Source: Planctomycetaceae bacterium (GTDB lineage Bacteria; Planctomycetota; Planctomycetia; Planctomycetales; Planctomycetaceae). Taken from it: 34,185 nt of DNA. Under the pieces are notes generated by a model. It did not search any database, was not told the DNA's origin, and worked only from the letters and a program-made list of their open reading frames with translations. The translations under genes and the position numbers were made by a program. Below, piece by piece: positions 25,305-32,920 of the stretch; position 1 is the first letter of the stretch; each line of letters opens with the position of its first letter. The stretch spans positions 1-34,185 of the forward strand of contig PBMZ01000008.1 in assembly GCA_002722955.1 (NCBI GenBank), given 5' to 3'.

Positions 25305-26447
25305 ATGATGAATTCCTTTGGACTACAAGAATTAATCGGTCCGCTTGAAGTCGACAAATTCTTGTCGAGCCACTGGTTAACGTCGAACGCTTTCCTGTCC
25401 GAACCCAACCGCTCGCTGTTGGATTTGTTCAGCCAGCTACCGGAATTCAAATCACCCGAAAGCCTAATTGCCGCAGCACAAGAAGACGTGATCCTGTTTT
25501 GCGCCGACGGTTTTCGTGCCACAACGCCTTCGGATCAAGCCGTCGATTGTTATCATCGCGGCGATACGCTGTACTTGATTTGCCTCGAACGATCCTTACC
25601 GAAACTTGAAGGCGTGCGGACTCGCTTGGCAAAAGAACTTGGCATCGGTACGGAACATGTTTACGTCGAAGCCTTTCTGGCAAGGGCCGGTAGCATCGCC
25701 ACGATGCACTACGACTGGGACGTCAACTTTCAAATACTCCTCAGTGGCAAAAAGACGTGGCGACTGCTGAGGAACTCGAACGTCATCAATCCTGACTCAA
25801 GCTTCTATCCAGGCAGCCATTGGTCGTCCGAAGCATTTGCGGCGAATCGATCCATTCCTGCAAACATGGAAAACGATACGATCACTCTCGAGGCTGAAGC
25901 TGGCAGCGTTCTCTTTCTCCCGCGTGGCATGTGGCATGAAACTCGGTCGGAAACAGACTGCATGGCCGTCAATTTTGTTTTACGACCACCAATGTGGCAC
26001 GACTTGCTGACCCGCACAGTTCGAAACCGCTTGCACGGATTCGATGAATTTCGCCAATTCGCCTTCGGCATCGACGGCGGCTCGTTTCAAGAGACCGCGG
26101 CATCCCAGTTCGAACAGGTCAAGCAGCAGTTTATTCAGGAACTCCAAACGCTCCGCTTCGATCAACTCAATGTGCAAACGCAAACTCAAGCATTTCGCTG
26201 GCTGCCAGGATTGCGACCGCTGGTTGAACGCGCGACTGACGAACTCGTTCTGTCAAACGGCACATCATCGGCCACGAGCACATGCAAGATTCCGATCCAA
26301 TACGAGAGCTGTTTGACAGAACTGTGCAAACTCCGCCACCGATTCGGAATCCGCGAGGCCCAGTGGTTCGGCCCTGACCTGAGTATTAAGCAACTGGTTT
26401 GGTTATTTGACGAACTAGTCCGCTCGGAGTTCATCGAGCAATGGTAA
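25305..26447 (+). CDS. JmjC/cupin-like Fe(II)/2-oxoglutarate oxygenase
   Basis: 380 residues. The metal-binding triad is seen as MHYDWD (His135, Asp137) and PRGMWHET (His211), in the HxD...H pattern of the cupin_4/JmjC oxygenases; LLSGKKTWRLL between them matches the family pattern with a 2-oxoglutarate-contacting lysine. Homologues hydroxylate ribosomal proteins, other proteins or small molecules. The C-terminal 130 residues form a winged-helix-like or helical domain of unknown role. The gene lies 20 nt behind the sigma-54 activator, so the two are probably co-transcribed. No secretion signal is seen. Confidence 0.87.
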   Translation: MMNSFGLQELIGPLEVDKFLSSHWLTSNAFLSEPNRSLLDLFSQLPEFKSPESLIAAAQEDVILFCADGFRATTPSDQAVDCYHRGDTLYLICLERSLPKLEGVRTRLAKELGIGTEHVYVEAFLARAGSIATMHYDWDVNFQILLSGKKTWRLLRNSNVINPDSSFYPGSHWSSEAFAANRSIPANMENDTITLEAEAGSVLFLPRGMWHETRSETDCMAVNFVLRPPMWHDLLTRTVRNRLHGFDEFRQFAFGIDGGSFQETAASQFEQVKQQFIQELQTLRFDQLNVQTQTQAFRWLPGLRPLVERATDELVLSNGTSSATSTCKIPIQYESCLTELCKLRHRFGIREAQWFGPDLSIKQLVWLFDELVRSEFIEQW

Positions 26448-26465
26448 CAGCAACGATACGCATTC

Positions 26466-26533
26466 TCGTTTAACCCGTAGCCGTAGGCCAGGATCAAGCC
26501 GTTGATCCTCACCTACGGCTACGGGTTAAACGA
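26466..26533. repeat. Long palindrome of family B (copy 2)
   Basis: 32-bp arms at 26466-26497 (starting TCGTTTAACCCGTAGCCG) and 26502-26533 with two mismatches and a 4-base loop, 18 bp after the JmjC-like gene stop. It shares its outer sequence with the palindrome at 15195. The remaining roughly 130 bp before the next start holds no other feature I can support. Confidence 0.88.
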
Positions 26534-26666
26534 CGTTCCCAAAGATGCTCGCGACAGAACCCACAATACCTCGCGATTTGACAACCGACGCATCAATCGA
26601 CATAAATGCGAGATGAAAGCCTAACGGCTCAGACCGACCACATAGAAACTCCCCTAGGACGTCATC

Positions 26667-28970
26667 ATGCTTCAGACATTCACTCGGTCGTTTGTTGGAT
26701 TGTTTTGCATCGGTTTTCTTGCAACTACTCTGCTTGGTGGTGAAATTCCCGGAACGAAGCCACTGACGATTGAAGGTCCGCTCGACAAGGTCATGGTTTC
26801 CGGCATCGACAAGTTCTGCTTGCGAGAACTTGCCGTATCCGTCGAACGCAGAAAGTCCAAATGGCATCGCGACTATTCCAGTCATGAAGCTTATGACAAG
26901 AGCGTGACCGTGAATCGCGAGCGGCTTCGAACGATCATCGGTGCCGTTGATCCTCGTGTGAAGTCAGCGGATATCGAATTGATTACCACGTTGACAAATG
27001 ATTCCGTCGTTGGCTCGATTGGCACGACGAAAATTCACGCCGTGCGTTGGCAAGTCATGAAGGGAATGACGGCCGAAGGACTGTTGTTTCAACCAGAAAA
27101 CGTCGTCGCGCGAGCCGTTGCTTTGCCGGATGCCGACGATGAATTCGGTGACCTTGGTCCGGAATCGTACATGTTGGAATGGGGAACACGATTGGCGGCA
27201 AATGGCGTGCAAGTACTCTCGCCAGTGATCATTAATCGCGACACGAAATTATCGGGCAGCCCGTATGTGGCCTACACGAATCAACCGCAACGCGAATTCA
27301 TCTACCGCATGGCGTTCGAGATGGGACGCCACATTATCGGTTACGAAGTTCAAAAAGTGCTGGCGGCTGTCGACATTTTCGAACAGGCCAACAAGCGTGA
27401 AAACAAGGACTTGCCGATCGGCGTGGCGGGAATCGGCGAAGGCGGCTTGATCGCGTTCTACTCGGCCGCCATCGATACACGAATCGACGCCGTTATCGTG
27501 AGCGGCTACTTCCAGCCGCGCGAGAACTTGTGGAAGGAACCCATCTACCGCAACGTCTGGGCGTTGCTGCGCGAGTTTGGCGATGCCGACATTGCCAGTC
27601 TGGTCGCACCACGGTTTCTGGCGATTGAAGATTGCGAAGTCGAAGAAGTCGAGGGCCCCGCCAACATTGCCGGTCGTCGAGGAGGCTCGGCACCGGGGGC
27701 CATTCGTAATCCAAGCAAAGAAGACGTCGCCGCCGAGTACGGCCGGGCCAAAGTCCACTTCGAGAAACTCAAGGCAGCCGACAACATCGTACTTCACCAC
27801 GCTGGTCGTCAGAACGTTTATGTATCTTCCAAACTCAATGCTGCTGGAAAGAAATTCATTGCCGAACTGATCGGCAAAGAACCATCGGCACAACCGCTTC
27901 CCGATTATTCGATCGCGGCGACTCACGCCGCTGGACGCCAAGAACGCCAATTCAACGAGATGGTTGACTTCACGCAAGACCTGCTGCGGCTATCGTCGAA
28001 GGTTCGCGACAAGAAGTGGGCAAAGCTGAATTCGGCGTCCAAAGAGACTTGGGAAAAGACGGCACAGGAATACCGCGATATGGTCTACAACGAAATGATC
28101 GGTCGCTTGCCCAAACCGACAATTCCGCCCAACGTGCGTACTCGCCAAGTCATGGACGAGCCAGAGTTCCGCGCTTGGGAAGTTGTCATTGACGTGTATC
28201 CCGACGTCATCGCTCAGGGCATTTTGTTGTTCCCCAAGGACCTAAAACCCAACGAAAAGCGACCCGTCGTCGTTTGCCAACACGGGCTCGAAGGAGTGCC
28301 CATGGATACGATTACGCGGACTGGTAACGGATTCCGATACTACAAAGCCTTCGCAGCGGAATTGGCCAAACAAGGATTTATAACCTACGCACCGCAGAAC
28401 CCGTATCGTGGACGCGACGAGTTTCGCACGCTTCAGCGAAAGTCAAATCCACTAAAACGTTCACTATTCTCTTATATTATTCCGCAACATGAACGCACGC
28501 TTGAGTGGTTGTCAACTTTGCCGAACGTCGACCCGAAACGGATCGCTTTCTATGGCCTATCATACGGTGGAAAGACAGCGGTTCGAGTGCCACCGATGGT
28601 CAAGCAATACTGCCTTTCGATTTGCTCAGCTGACTTCAACGAGTGGATCGTCAAGAACACTACGAACGAGCATCGACATAGCTACATCTTCACAGGTGAG
28701 TACGAAATCTTCGAGTGGAACATGGGCCACATGGCTAACTACGCGGAACTCTCGAAGCTGATGACACCACGGCCGTTTATGGTCGAGCGAGGTCATGACG
28801 ACGGTGTCGCACCGGATGAATGGGTGGCTTGGGAATACTCAAAGGTGCGTCGCCACTATGTGAAACTTGGACTCGGTGACAAGACTGAGATCGAGTTCTT
28901 CAACGGTCCGCACTCGATCAATGGTGTTGGCACATACGCTTTTCTGAAAAAGCACCTGAATTGGAAATGA
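26667..28970 (+). CDS. Secreted tandem alpha/beta-hydrolase, first domain inactive
   Basis: 767 residues with a signal peptide (FVGLFCIGFLATTLLGG). Two alpha/beta-hydrolase domains are fused. In the first (about 100-390) the nucleophile elbow is GIGEGG (255-260), with Gly257 at the place of the catalytic Ser, so it should not hydrolyse esters. The second (about 480-767) has the elbow FYGLSYGG with Ser632, an acid at ERGHDDGV (Asp711/712) and GPHSING (His749), a complete triad. The fold resembles dienelactone hydrolases and acetyl-xylan esterase-like enzymes of planctomycetes. The substrate is unknown; exported carbohydrate or lipid esters are plausible. AGGA lies about 9 nt upstream of the ATG. 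Confidence 0.87.
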   Translation: MLQTFTRSFVGLFCIGFLATTLLGGEIPGTKPLTIEGPLDKVMVSGIDKFCLRELAVSVERRKSKWHRDYSSHEAYDKSVTVNRERLRTIIGAVDPRVKSADIELITTLTNDSVVGSIGTTKIHAVRWQVMKGMTAEGLLFQPENVVARAVALPDADDEFGDLGPESYMLEWGTRLAANGVQVLSPVIINRDTKLSGSPYVAYTNQPQREFIYRMAFEMGRHIIGYEVQKVLAAVDIFEQANKRENKDLPIGVAGIGEGGLIAFYSAAIDTRIDAVIVSGYFQPRENLWKEPIYRNVWALLREFGDADIASLVAPRFLAIEDCEVEEVEGPANIAGRRGGSAPGAIRNPSKEDVAAEYGRAKVHFEKLKAADNIVLHHAGRQNVYVSSKLNAAGKKFIAELIGKEPSAQPLPDYSIAATHAAGRQERQFNEMVDFTQDLLRLSSKVRDKKWAKLNSASKETWEKTAQEYRDMVYNEMIGRLPKPTIPPNVRTRQVMDEPEFRAWEVVIDVYPDVIAQGILLFPKDLKPNEKRPVVVCQHGLEGVPMDTITRTGNGFRYYKAFAAELAKQGFITYAPQNPYRGRDEFRTLQRKSNPLKRSLFSYIIPQHERTLEWLSTLPNVDPKRIAFYGLSYGGKTAVRVPPMVKQYCLSICSADFNEWIVKNTTNEHRHSYIFTGEYEIFEWNMGHMANYAELSKLMTPRPFMVERGHDDGVAPDEWVAWEYSKVRRHYVKLGLGDKTEIEFFNGPHSINGVGTYAFLKKHLNWK

Positions 28971-29007
28971 TACGTGCTAACAAACTTTGTTTGCGTTGAG
29001 GCTTCGC

Positions 29008-29160
29008 ATGCAATGTCTGTCGTCTTCCATAGCGTCCACGGCGCTGTTCATAGTAATCACGAGCAGTAACGCCGAGGACTTACCCTACGCAAAGCCTGAT
29101 GCCGACGAGCCGCTCGCGAAAGAATTCTCACTGGCCAAAGCCGCGGAATTCCCGCAGTAA
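29008..29160 (+). pseudogene. Small truncated secreted-protein remnant
   Basis: A 50-residue ORF, MQCLSSSIASTALFIVITSS then NAEDLPYAKP, with a signal peptide followed by about 28 residues ending SLAKAAEFPQ and a stop. The mature part looks like the first residues of a larger secreted protein; in planctomycete cytochrome-linked squalene-cyclase-like proteins I recall a similar EFSLxKAxxFL start. A truncated 5' remnant is more likely than a working peptide. It lies 38 nt after the tandem hydrolase stop and 21 nt before the next gene. Confidence 0.45.
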
Positions 29161-29181
29161 AAATGATCTGGAGCGCATATC

Positions 29182-31668
29182 ATGTCGCGTTGCCTGACTT
29201 CACTGGTGTTGCTCGTGTCTGTTCCGGCGATTGCCGGCGAGCGACTGGATAACGGAATCGAACTTCCAGATACATGGCCACCACGGCGAGAGCATCTTCC
29301 GCAGCGACTACCCAAACCGCCCTACCTCACAAGTCCCCCAGACGTTGTCTCAATCGATGTTGGACGACAATTGTTCGTCGATGACTTCCTCATCGAACAA
29401 ACAACGATGACTCGGCGATTCCATCAGGCCAAGTATCATCCAGCGAACCCTGTCCTGACTTACGATCGCTCTTGGGAGCTCAGCAAAGCCCAAGGTGGCC
29501 TACCGACAGCGTGCCCTTACAGTGGAGGAATCTGGTACGACCCTGCCGTAAAGAAATTTCGAATGTGGTACATGGGTGGATACATCGAACATTTATGTCT
29601 TGCCGAATCCGAAGATGGGATTCGCTGGACGAAACCAAATCTCGATGTAAAAAGCGGAACAAATATCGTTCTTTGGAAAGGCGCCACTGAGTCCAATTCA
29701 CTTCTGATGGATTTGAATGCTGCCGATCCCCGTCAGCGATTCAAGTACTTCATGACCAACATCGGCAAGGGTTGGAAGACCGAGTACCGGCACTCGCCAG
29801 ACGGCATCCATTGGAGTGAGTTGGTTTGGTACAGCGGACCGCACGGCGATCGAACAACTGTGTTCTTCAATCCGTTCCGCAAGCGGTGGGTCTTCGCACT
29901 TCGAACCGCTGATCGCTCGGGAGCACGTCTGGGCCGTTCGAAGAAGTACTGGGAGACACCTGATATCACTGACGCCGCCACCGTTCAGTGGCCTGCATCT
30001 GCGCCCGGCCAGTTCGAGGCGGACGCTCCTCTTTGGGTGACTGCGGATCGAGGTCTCGATCGACCACGCACAGAAATCGGAATCGCGCCTCAGCTCTATC
30101 ACCTTGATGCTGTCGCCTACGAGAGTCTAATGTTGGGTTATTTCAGTATTCTCCGCGGTGATTTTCATGAGAATGACGGCGACGGCCGAGACGCTTATCC
30201 TGGCCGCCCTAAATGTGCGGAAGTGTGCCTTGGATTCTCAAGAGATGGATTCCACTGGCATCGTCCCACGCACGAAACGTTTATGGGGATCTCAGAGACA
30301 CCCGGAGACTGGAACTGGGGCAACGTGCAGTCCGCCGGAAATACGATGGTAGTCGTCGGCGATCACCTCTACTTCTATGTTTCCGGGCGACGTGGAGCCG
30401 GCGGAAACACAGCAAAGGATTCCGAGCTGTTACACCCAGCCTATGCCGGCTGCTCAACGGGTTTGGCCGTGTTGCGACGTGACGGTTTCGCCTCGATGGA
30501 TGCAACATCACCGACAACATTGACAACGCGCAAGCTGAAATTTTCGGGCTCTCAACTTTTCGTCAACACGGACGCCGCTGAGGGGGAGCTTCGAGTCGAG
30601 ATGCTCGATGAAAACCTGAAACCCATTCATCCATTTACAAAGGATGCGTGCATACCCATCAAGAGAAACAAAACGCTTCAACAGGTAACTTGGCAAGGCG
30701 CCGCTGATTTGTCGGCGTACGCAGGAAAGACCGTTCGCTTCCGTTTCCATCTAACAAACGGAAGCCTGTACTCATTTTGGGTGAGCCCCGATTCAAGCGG
30801 AGCCAGCAATGGCTTTGTCGCCGGCGGCGGTCCAGGGTTCAGCGCACATCACGACAACGTCGGACGGAAGAGCTACCGCGGCGGAGTTGCCTCGTATAAG
30901 CAGCTCGTTCACGAAGTTCTCAAGCCAGCACCAAATCCGTCAACCGGAGTGCTCCCGCAAGAGTCGCTCATCATGTGGCTGAAGGCAGACAGTCTCAAAA
31001 CCAGCGATTCGCAAGCACCGATCTCAAGTTGGCAAGACTCGTCCAAGAATGGAATGCATGCCGCTCAAACGGAATCAAAGAGCCAACCGAAGTGGATCGC
31101 GAAGTCGATCAACAATCAACCGGCATTGAGATTTGACGGGACCGATGACCATCTTTTGTTGGATCATTACGCAGGGGTGTTTCACACTTTCTACAAATCC
31201 ACCATTTTCGCGGTTGTGAAGCCGGCCAGCGGTGGCACGATTCTAAGTCAGGCTCACAGCTACTTAGCATTTCAACCAAATCGCGGCGGGCAGCTTTCAT
31301 TCGGTTCTGGGTTCTCATCGAGCGACGGAAAGTACCATTGGCCGGGAGTCTCGACAGGCCTGATTCCGCCAACGAAACGAAAAAATGCTCAATCACCGAT
31401 GTTGTGTGCATTGGGGCGATCTGGAGATCAGACGGGTCAGACATCGCTGCGAATCAATGGCATTCGAGCAGACTATGGCAAGTCAGCGATCCCCTACCAT
31501 CGCACCAGTCCCATCGAAGCATTCGTCGGGTGCGCTTACCGAAAGCATTCATTCTGGGCGGGCGATATCGCTGAAATCATTGTGTACGGGCGAGCTTTAT
31601 CGGAAGGGGAACGCAACTCTGTCGAGGCATATCTCGGCCAGAAGTATCAAATAACAATTGGCAATTGA
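29182..31668 (+). CDS. Secreted GH32/GH43-like beta-propeller protein with LamG domain
   Basis: 828 residues with a short signal peptide (MSRCLTSLVLLVSVPAIAG). After DVGRQLFVDDFLIEQ, about 300 residues show propeller repeats with WYDPAVKKFRMWYMGG and SxDGxxW motifs (SEDGIRW, SPDGIHW, SRDGFHW), similar to the five-bladed GH32/GH43 family. A beta-sandwich region follows (about 445-560). The C-terminal 220 residues match a LamG/concanavalin-like domain: LIMWLKADSLKTS, LRFDGTDDHL and GDIAEIIVYGRALSEGER. Catalytic acids are not assignable by eye. It is probably an exported polysaccharide-binding or -degrading protein. GGAG lies about 8 nt upstream of the ATG. Confidence 0.85.
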   Translation: MSRCLTSLVLLVSVPAIAGERLDNGIELPDTWPPRREHLPQRLPKPPYLTSPPDVVSIDVGRQLFVDDFLIEQTTMTRRFHQAKYHPANPVLTYDRSWELSKAQGGLPTACPYSGGIWYDPAVKKFRMWYMGGYIEHLCLAESEDGIRWTKPNLDVKSGTNIVLWKGATESNSLLMDLNAADPRQRFKYFMTNIGKGWKTEYRHSPDGIHWSELVWYSGPHGDRTTVFFNPFRKRWVFALRTADRSGARLGRSKKYWETPDITDAATVQWPASAPGQFEADAPLWVTADRGLDRPRTEIGIAPQLYHLDAVAYESLMLGYFSILRGDFHENDGDGRDAYPGRPKCAEVCLGFSRDGFHWHRPTHETFMGISETPGDWNWGNVQSAGNTMVVVGDHLYFYVSGRRGAGGNTAKDSELLHPAYAGCSTGLAVLRRDGFASMDATSPTTLTTRKLKFSGSQLFVNTDAAEGELRVEMLDENLKPIHPFTKDACIPIKRNKTLQQVTWQGAADLSAYAGKTVRFRFHLTNGSLYSFWVSPDSSGASNGFVAGGGPGFSAHHDNVGRKSYRGGVASYKQLVHEVLKPAPNPSTGVLPQESLIMWLKADSLKTSDSQAPISSWQDSSKNGMHAAQTESKSQPKWIAKSINNQPALRFDGTDDHLLLDHYAGVFHTFYKSTIFAVVKPASGGTILSQAHSYLAFQPNRGGQLSFGSGFSSSDGKYHWPGVSTGLIPPTKRKNAQSPMLCALGRSGDQTGQTSLRINGIRADYGKSAIPYHRTSPIEAFVGCAYRKHSFWAGDIAEIIVYGRALSEGERNSVEAYLGQKYQITIGN

Positions 31669-31789
31669 TCCGGCTGTACTTGACGGTCTGAACATGTCAA
31701 ACTCGATACGGGACTTCTGTCGGTTAAAAGGTTTTTAACGTTCGACTCTGTTCATCAATCCATCGCTCGCGCCGAATCGATCCTTCAAT

Positions 31790-32824
31790 ATGCCGCATCT
31801 GAAATCGCTGATTGCATTACTTCTTCTTCTATTTGTTGCCTCGTGTTCGAAGACGGAATCCAGCAAATCACCATCGGAACCAAAGAAAGACGAAAAGGAA
31901 GAAGATCGCTCCGATGACGTCATGACGGCAAGTGCTCGTCATTTTCGCTTTGATTATGGTGTGAAGTTGAGCGACGTGCCGAAAAATGCCAAGGTCCGAA
32001 TTTGGTTTCCCGTCCCGCAGTCTTCCGAACATCAGACGATACGTGAGATCGATCGGCAGATTCCCGGAGAGACAAAGAATACGGTCGAGGGCAAATACCA
32101 AAATCGCATTCTTTATACCGAGACCAAGGCTGATGAATCGGGAGCCGTGCATGCAAGCGTTGCTTACGACGTTGAACGCAAAGAGATTCGCCTCGACAGC
32201 ATCAAGGCCGAGGAGTTGCCATCGCAACAACGGCAACTTTTTCTTACCGCCAATTCAAAGGTTCCAGTCGACGGTTTGCCCGTCAACATGTTGGGTGACT
32301 TAACGCCGCCTAAACTGCCCATCGAGCTCGCACGGACTCTGTACAATCGAGTCGGCAGCCACATGCGTTACGATAAGTCCAAGCCAGGCTATGGCAATGG
32401 TGACTCGGTGTGGGCTTGCCAGAACGGGATTGGCAATTGTACGGACTTCCACAGCCTATTCATTACGTTGGCGCGGTCGCAGCAATTACCCGCTCGTTTT
32501 GAAATTGGGTTTCCGATTCCTGAAGAGACGGGAAAAGGAAGCGTCGGGGGATATCACTGTTGGGCGTTCTTCTACGATGCAGATCGCGGATGGTTGCCAA
32601 CAGATATCTCGGAGGCCGACAAGAACCCGAAGATGAAGTCGTATTACTTTGGCAATCTCACGGCAAATCGGGTGACGTTCAGCGTCGGTCGAGATATCGA
32701 CTTGGTGCCGCAACAGGCTGCGAAACCGTTGAACTTCTTCGTCTATCCTCATGTCGAGGTGGATGGCGAGGTCTGGCCGAAAGACAAGACCGGCTTGAGC
32801 TTCTCTTACCAGGACGTTGAGTAA
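31790..32824 (+). CDS. Transglutaminase-like lipoprotein
   Basis: 344 residues. The signal sequence LIALLLLLFVASC ends at lipobox Cys19, then a charged Lys/Glu/Asp linker (21-45). A beta-rich region (about 48-165) precedes a transglutaminase-like core with Cys217 (GIGNCTDFHSLF), His256 (GGYHCWAFFY) and Asp272 (PTDISEAD), a complete Cys-His-Asp triad. Members of this bacterial group are proteases, amidases or crosslinking enzymes; the reaction is not known. The protein should be lipid-anchored on the outer face of a membrane. The gene converges with the RTX gene and a perfect palindrome lies in the gap. Confidence 0.88.
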   Translation: MPHLKSLIALLLLLFVASCSKTESSKSPSEPKKDEKEEDRSDDVMTASARHFRFDYGVKLSDVPKNAKVRIWFPVPQSSEHQTIREIDRQIPGETKNTVEGKYQNRILYTETKADESGAVHASVAYDVERKEIRLDSIKAEELPSQQRQLFLTANSKVPVDGLPVNMLGDLTPPKLPIELARTLYNRVGSHMRYDKSKPGYGNGDSVWACQNGIGNCTDFHSLFITLARSQQLPARFEIGFPIPEETGKGSVGGYHCWAFFYDADRGWLPTDISEADKNPKMKSYYFGNLTANRVTFSVGRDIDLVPQQAAKPLNFFVYPHVEVDGEVWPKDKTGLSFSYQDVE

Positions 32825-32830
32825 GAATTG

Positions 32831-32892
32831 AAACGCAGAGGCGCTGAGTTCGCAGAGAAACATCCTTCTGCGAACTCAGCGCCTCTGCGTTT
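32831..32892. repeat. 26-bp perfect palindrome (CGCAGAGGCG type)
   Basis: Arms 32831-32856 (starting AAACGCAGAGGCGCTGAG) and 32867-32892 are exact complements with a 10-base loop, in the convergent gap between the transglutaminase-like and RTX genes. The A-rich outer end on one strand and T-rich end on the other would give U-runs after the hairpin in both directions, so it could end both transcripts. Elements with a CGCAGAGGCGCAGAG core are dispersed in many bacterial genomes, from memory. Confidence 0.85.
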
Positions 32893-32920
32893 TGGCTCAT
32901 ATCTCAACTCGGCCAGTGCG

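Noticed and set aside
31723..31739. Short A/T palindrome GTTAAAA/TTTTAAC as terminator
   Set aside because: Only 7 A/T-rich pairs; the stem is too weak.
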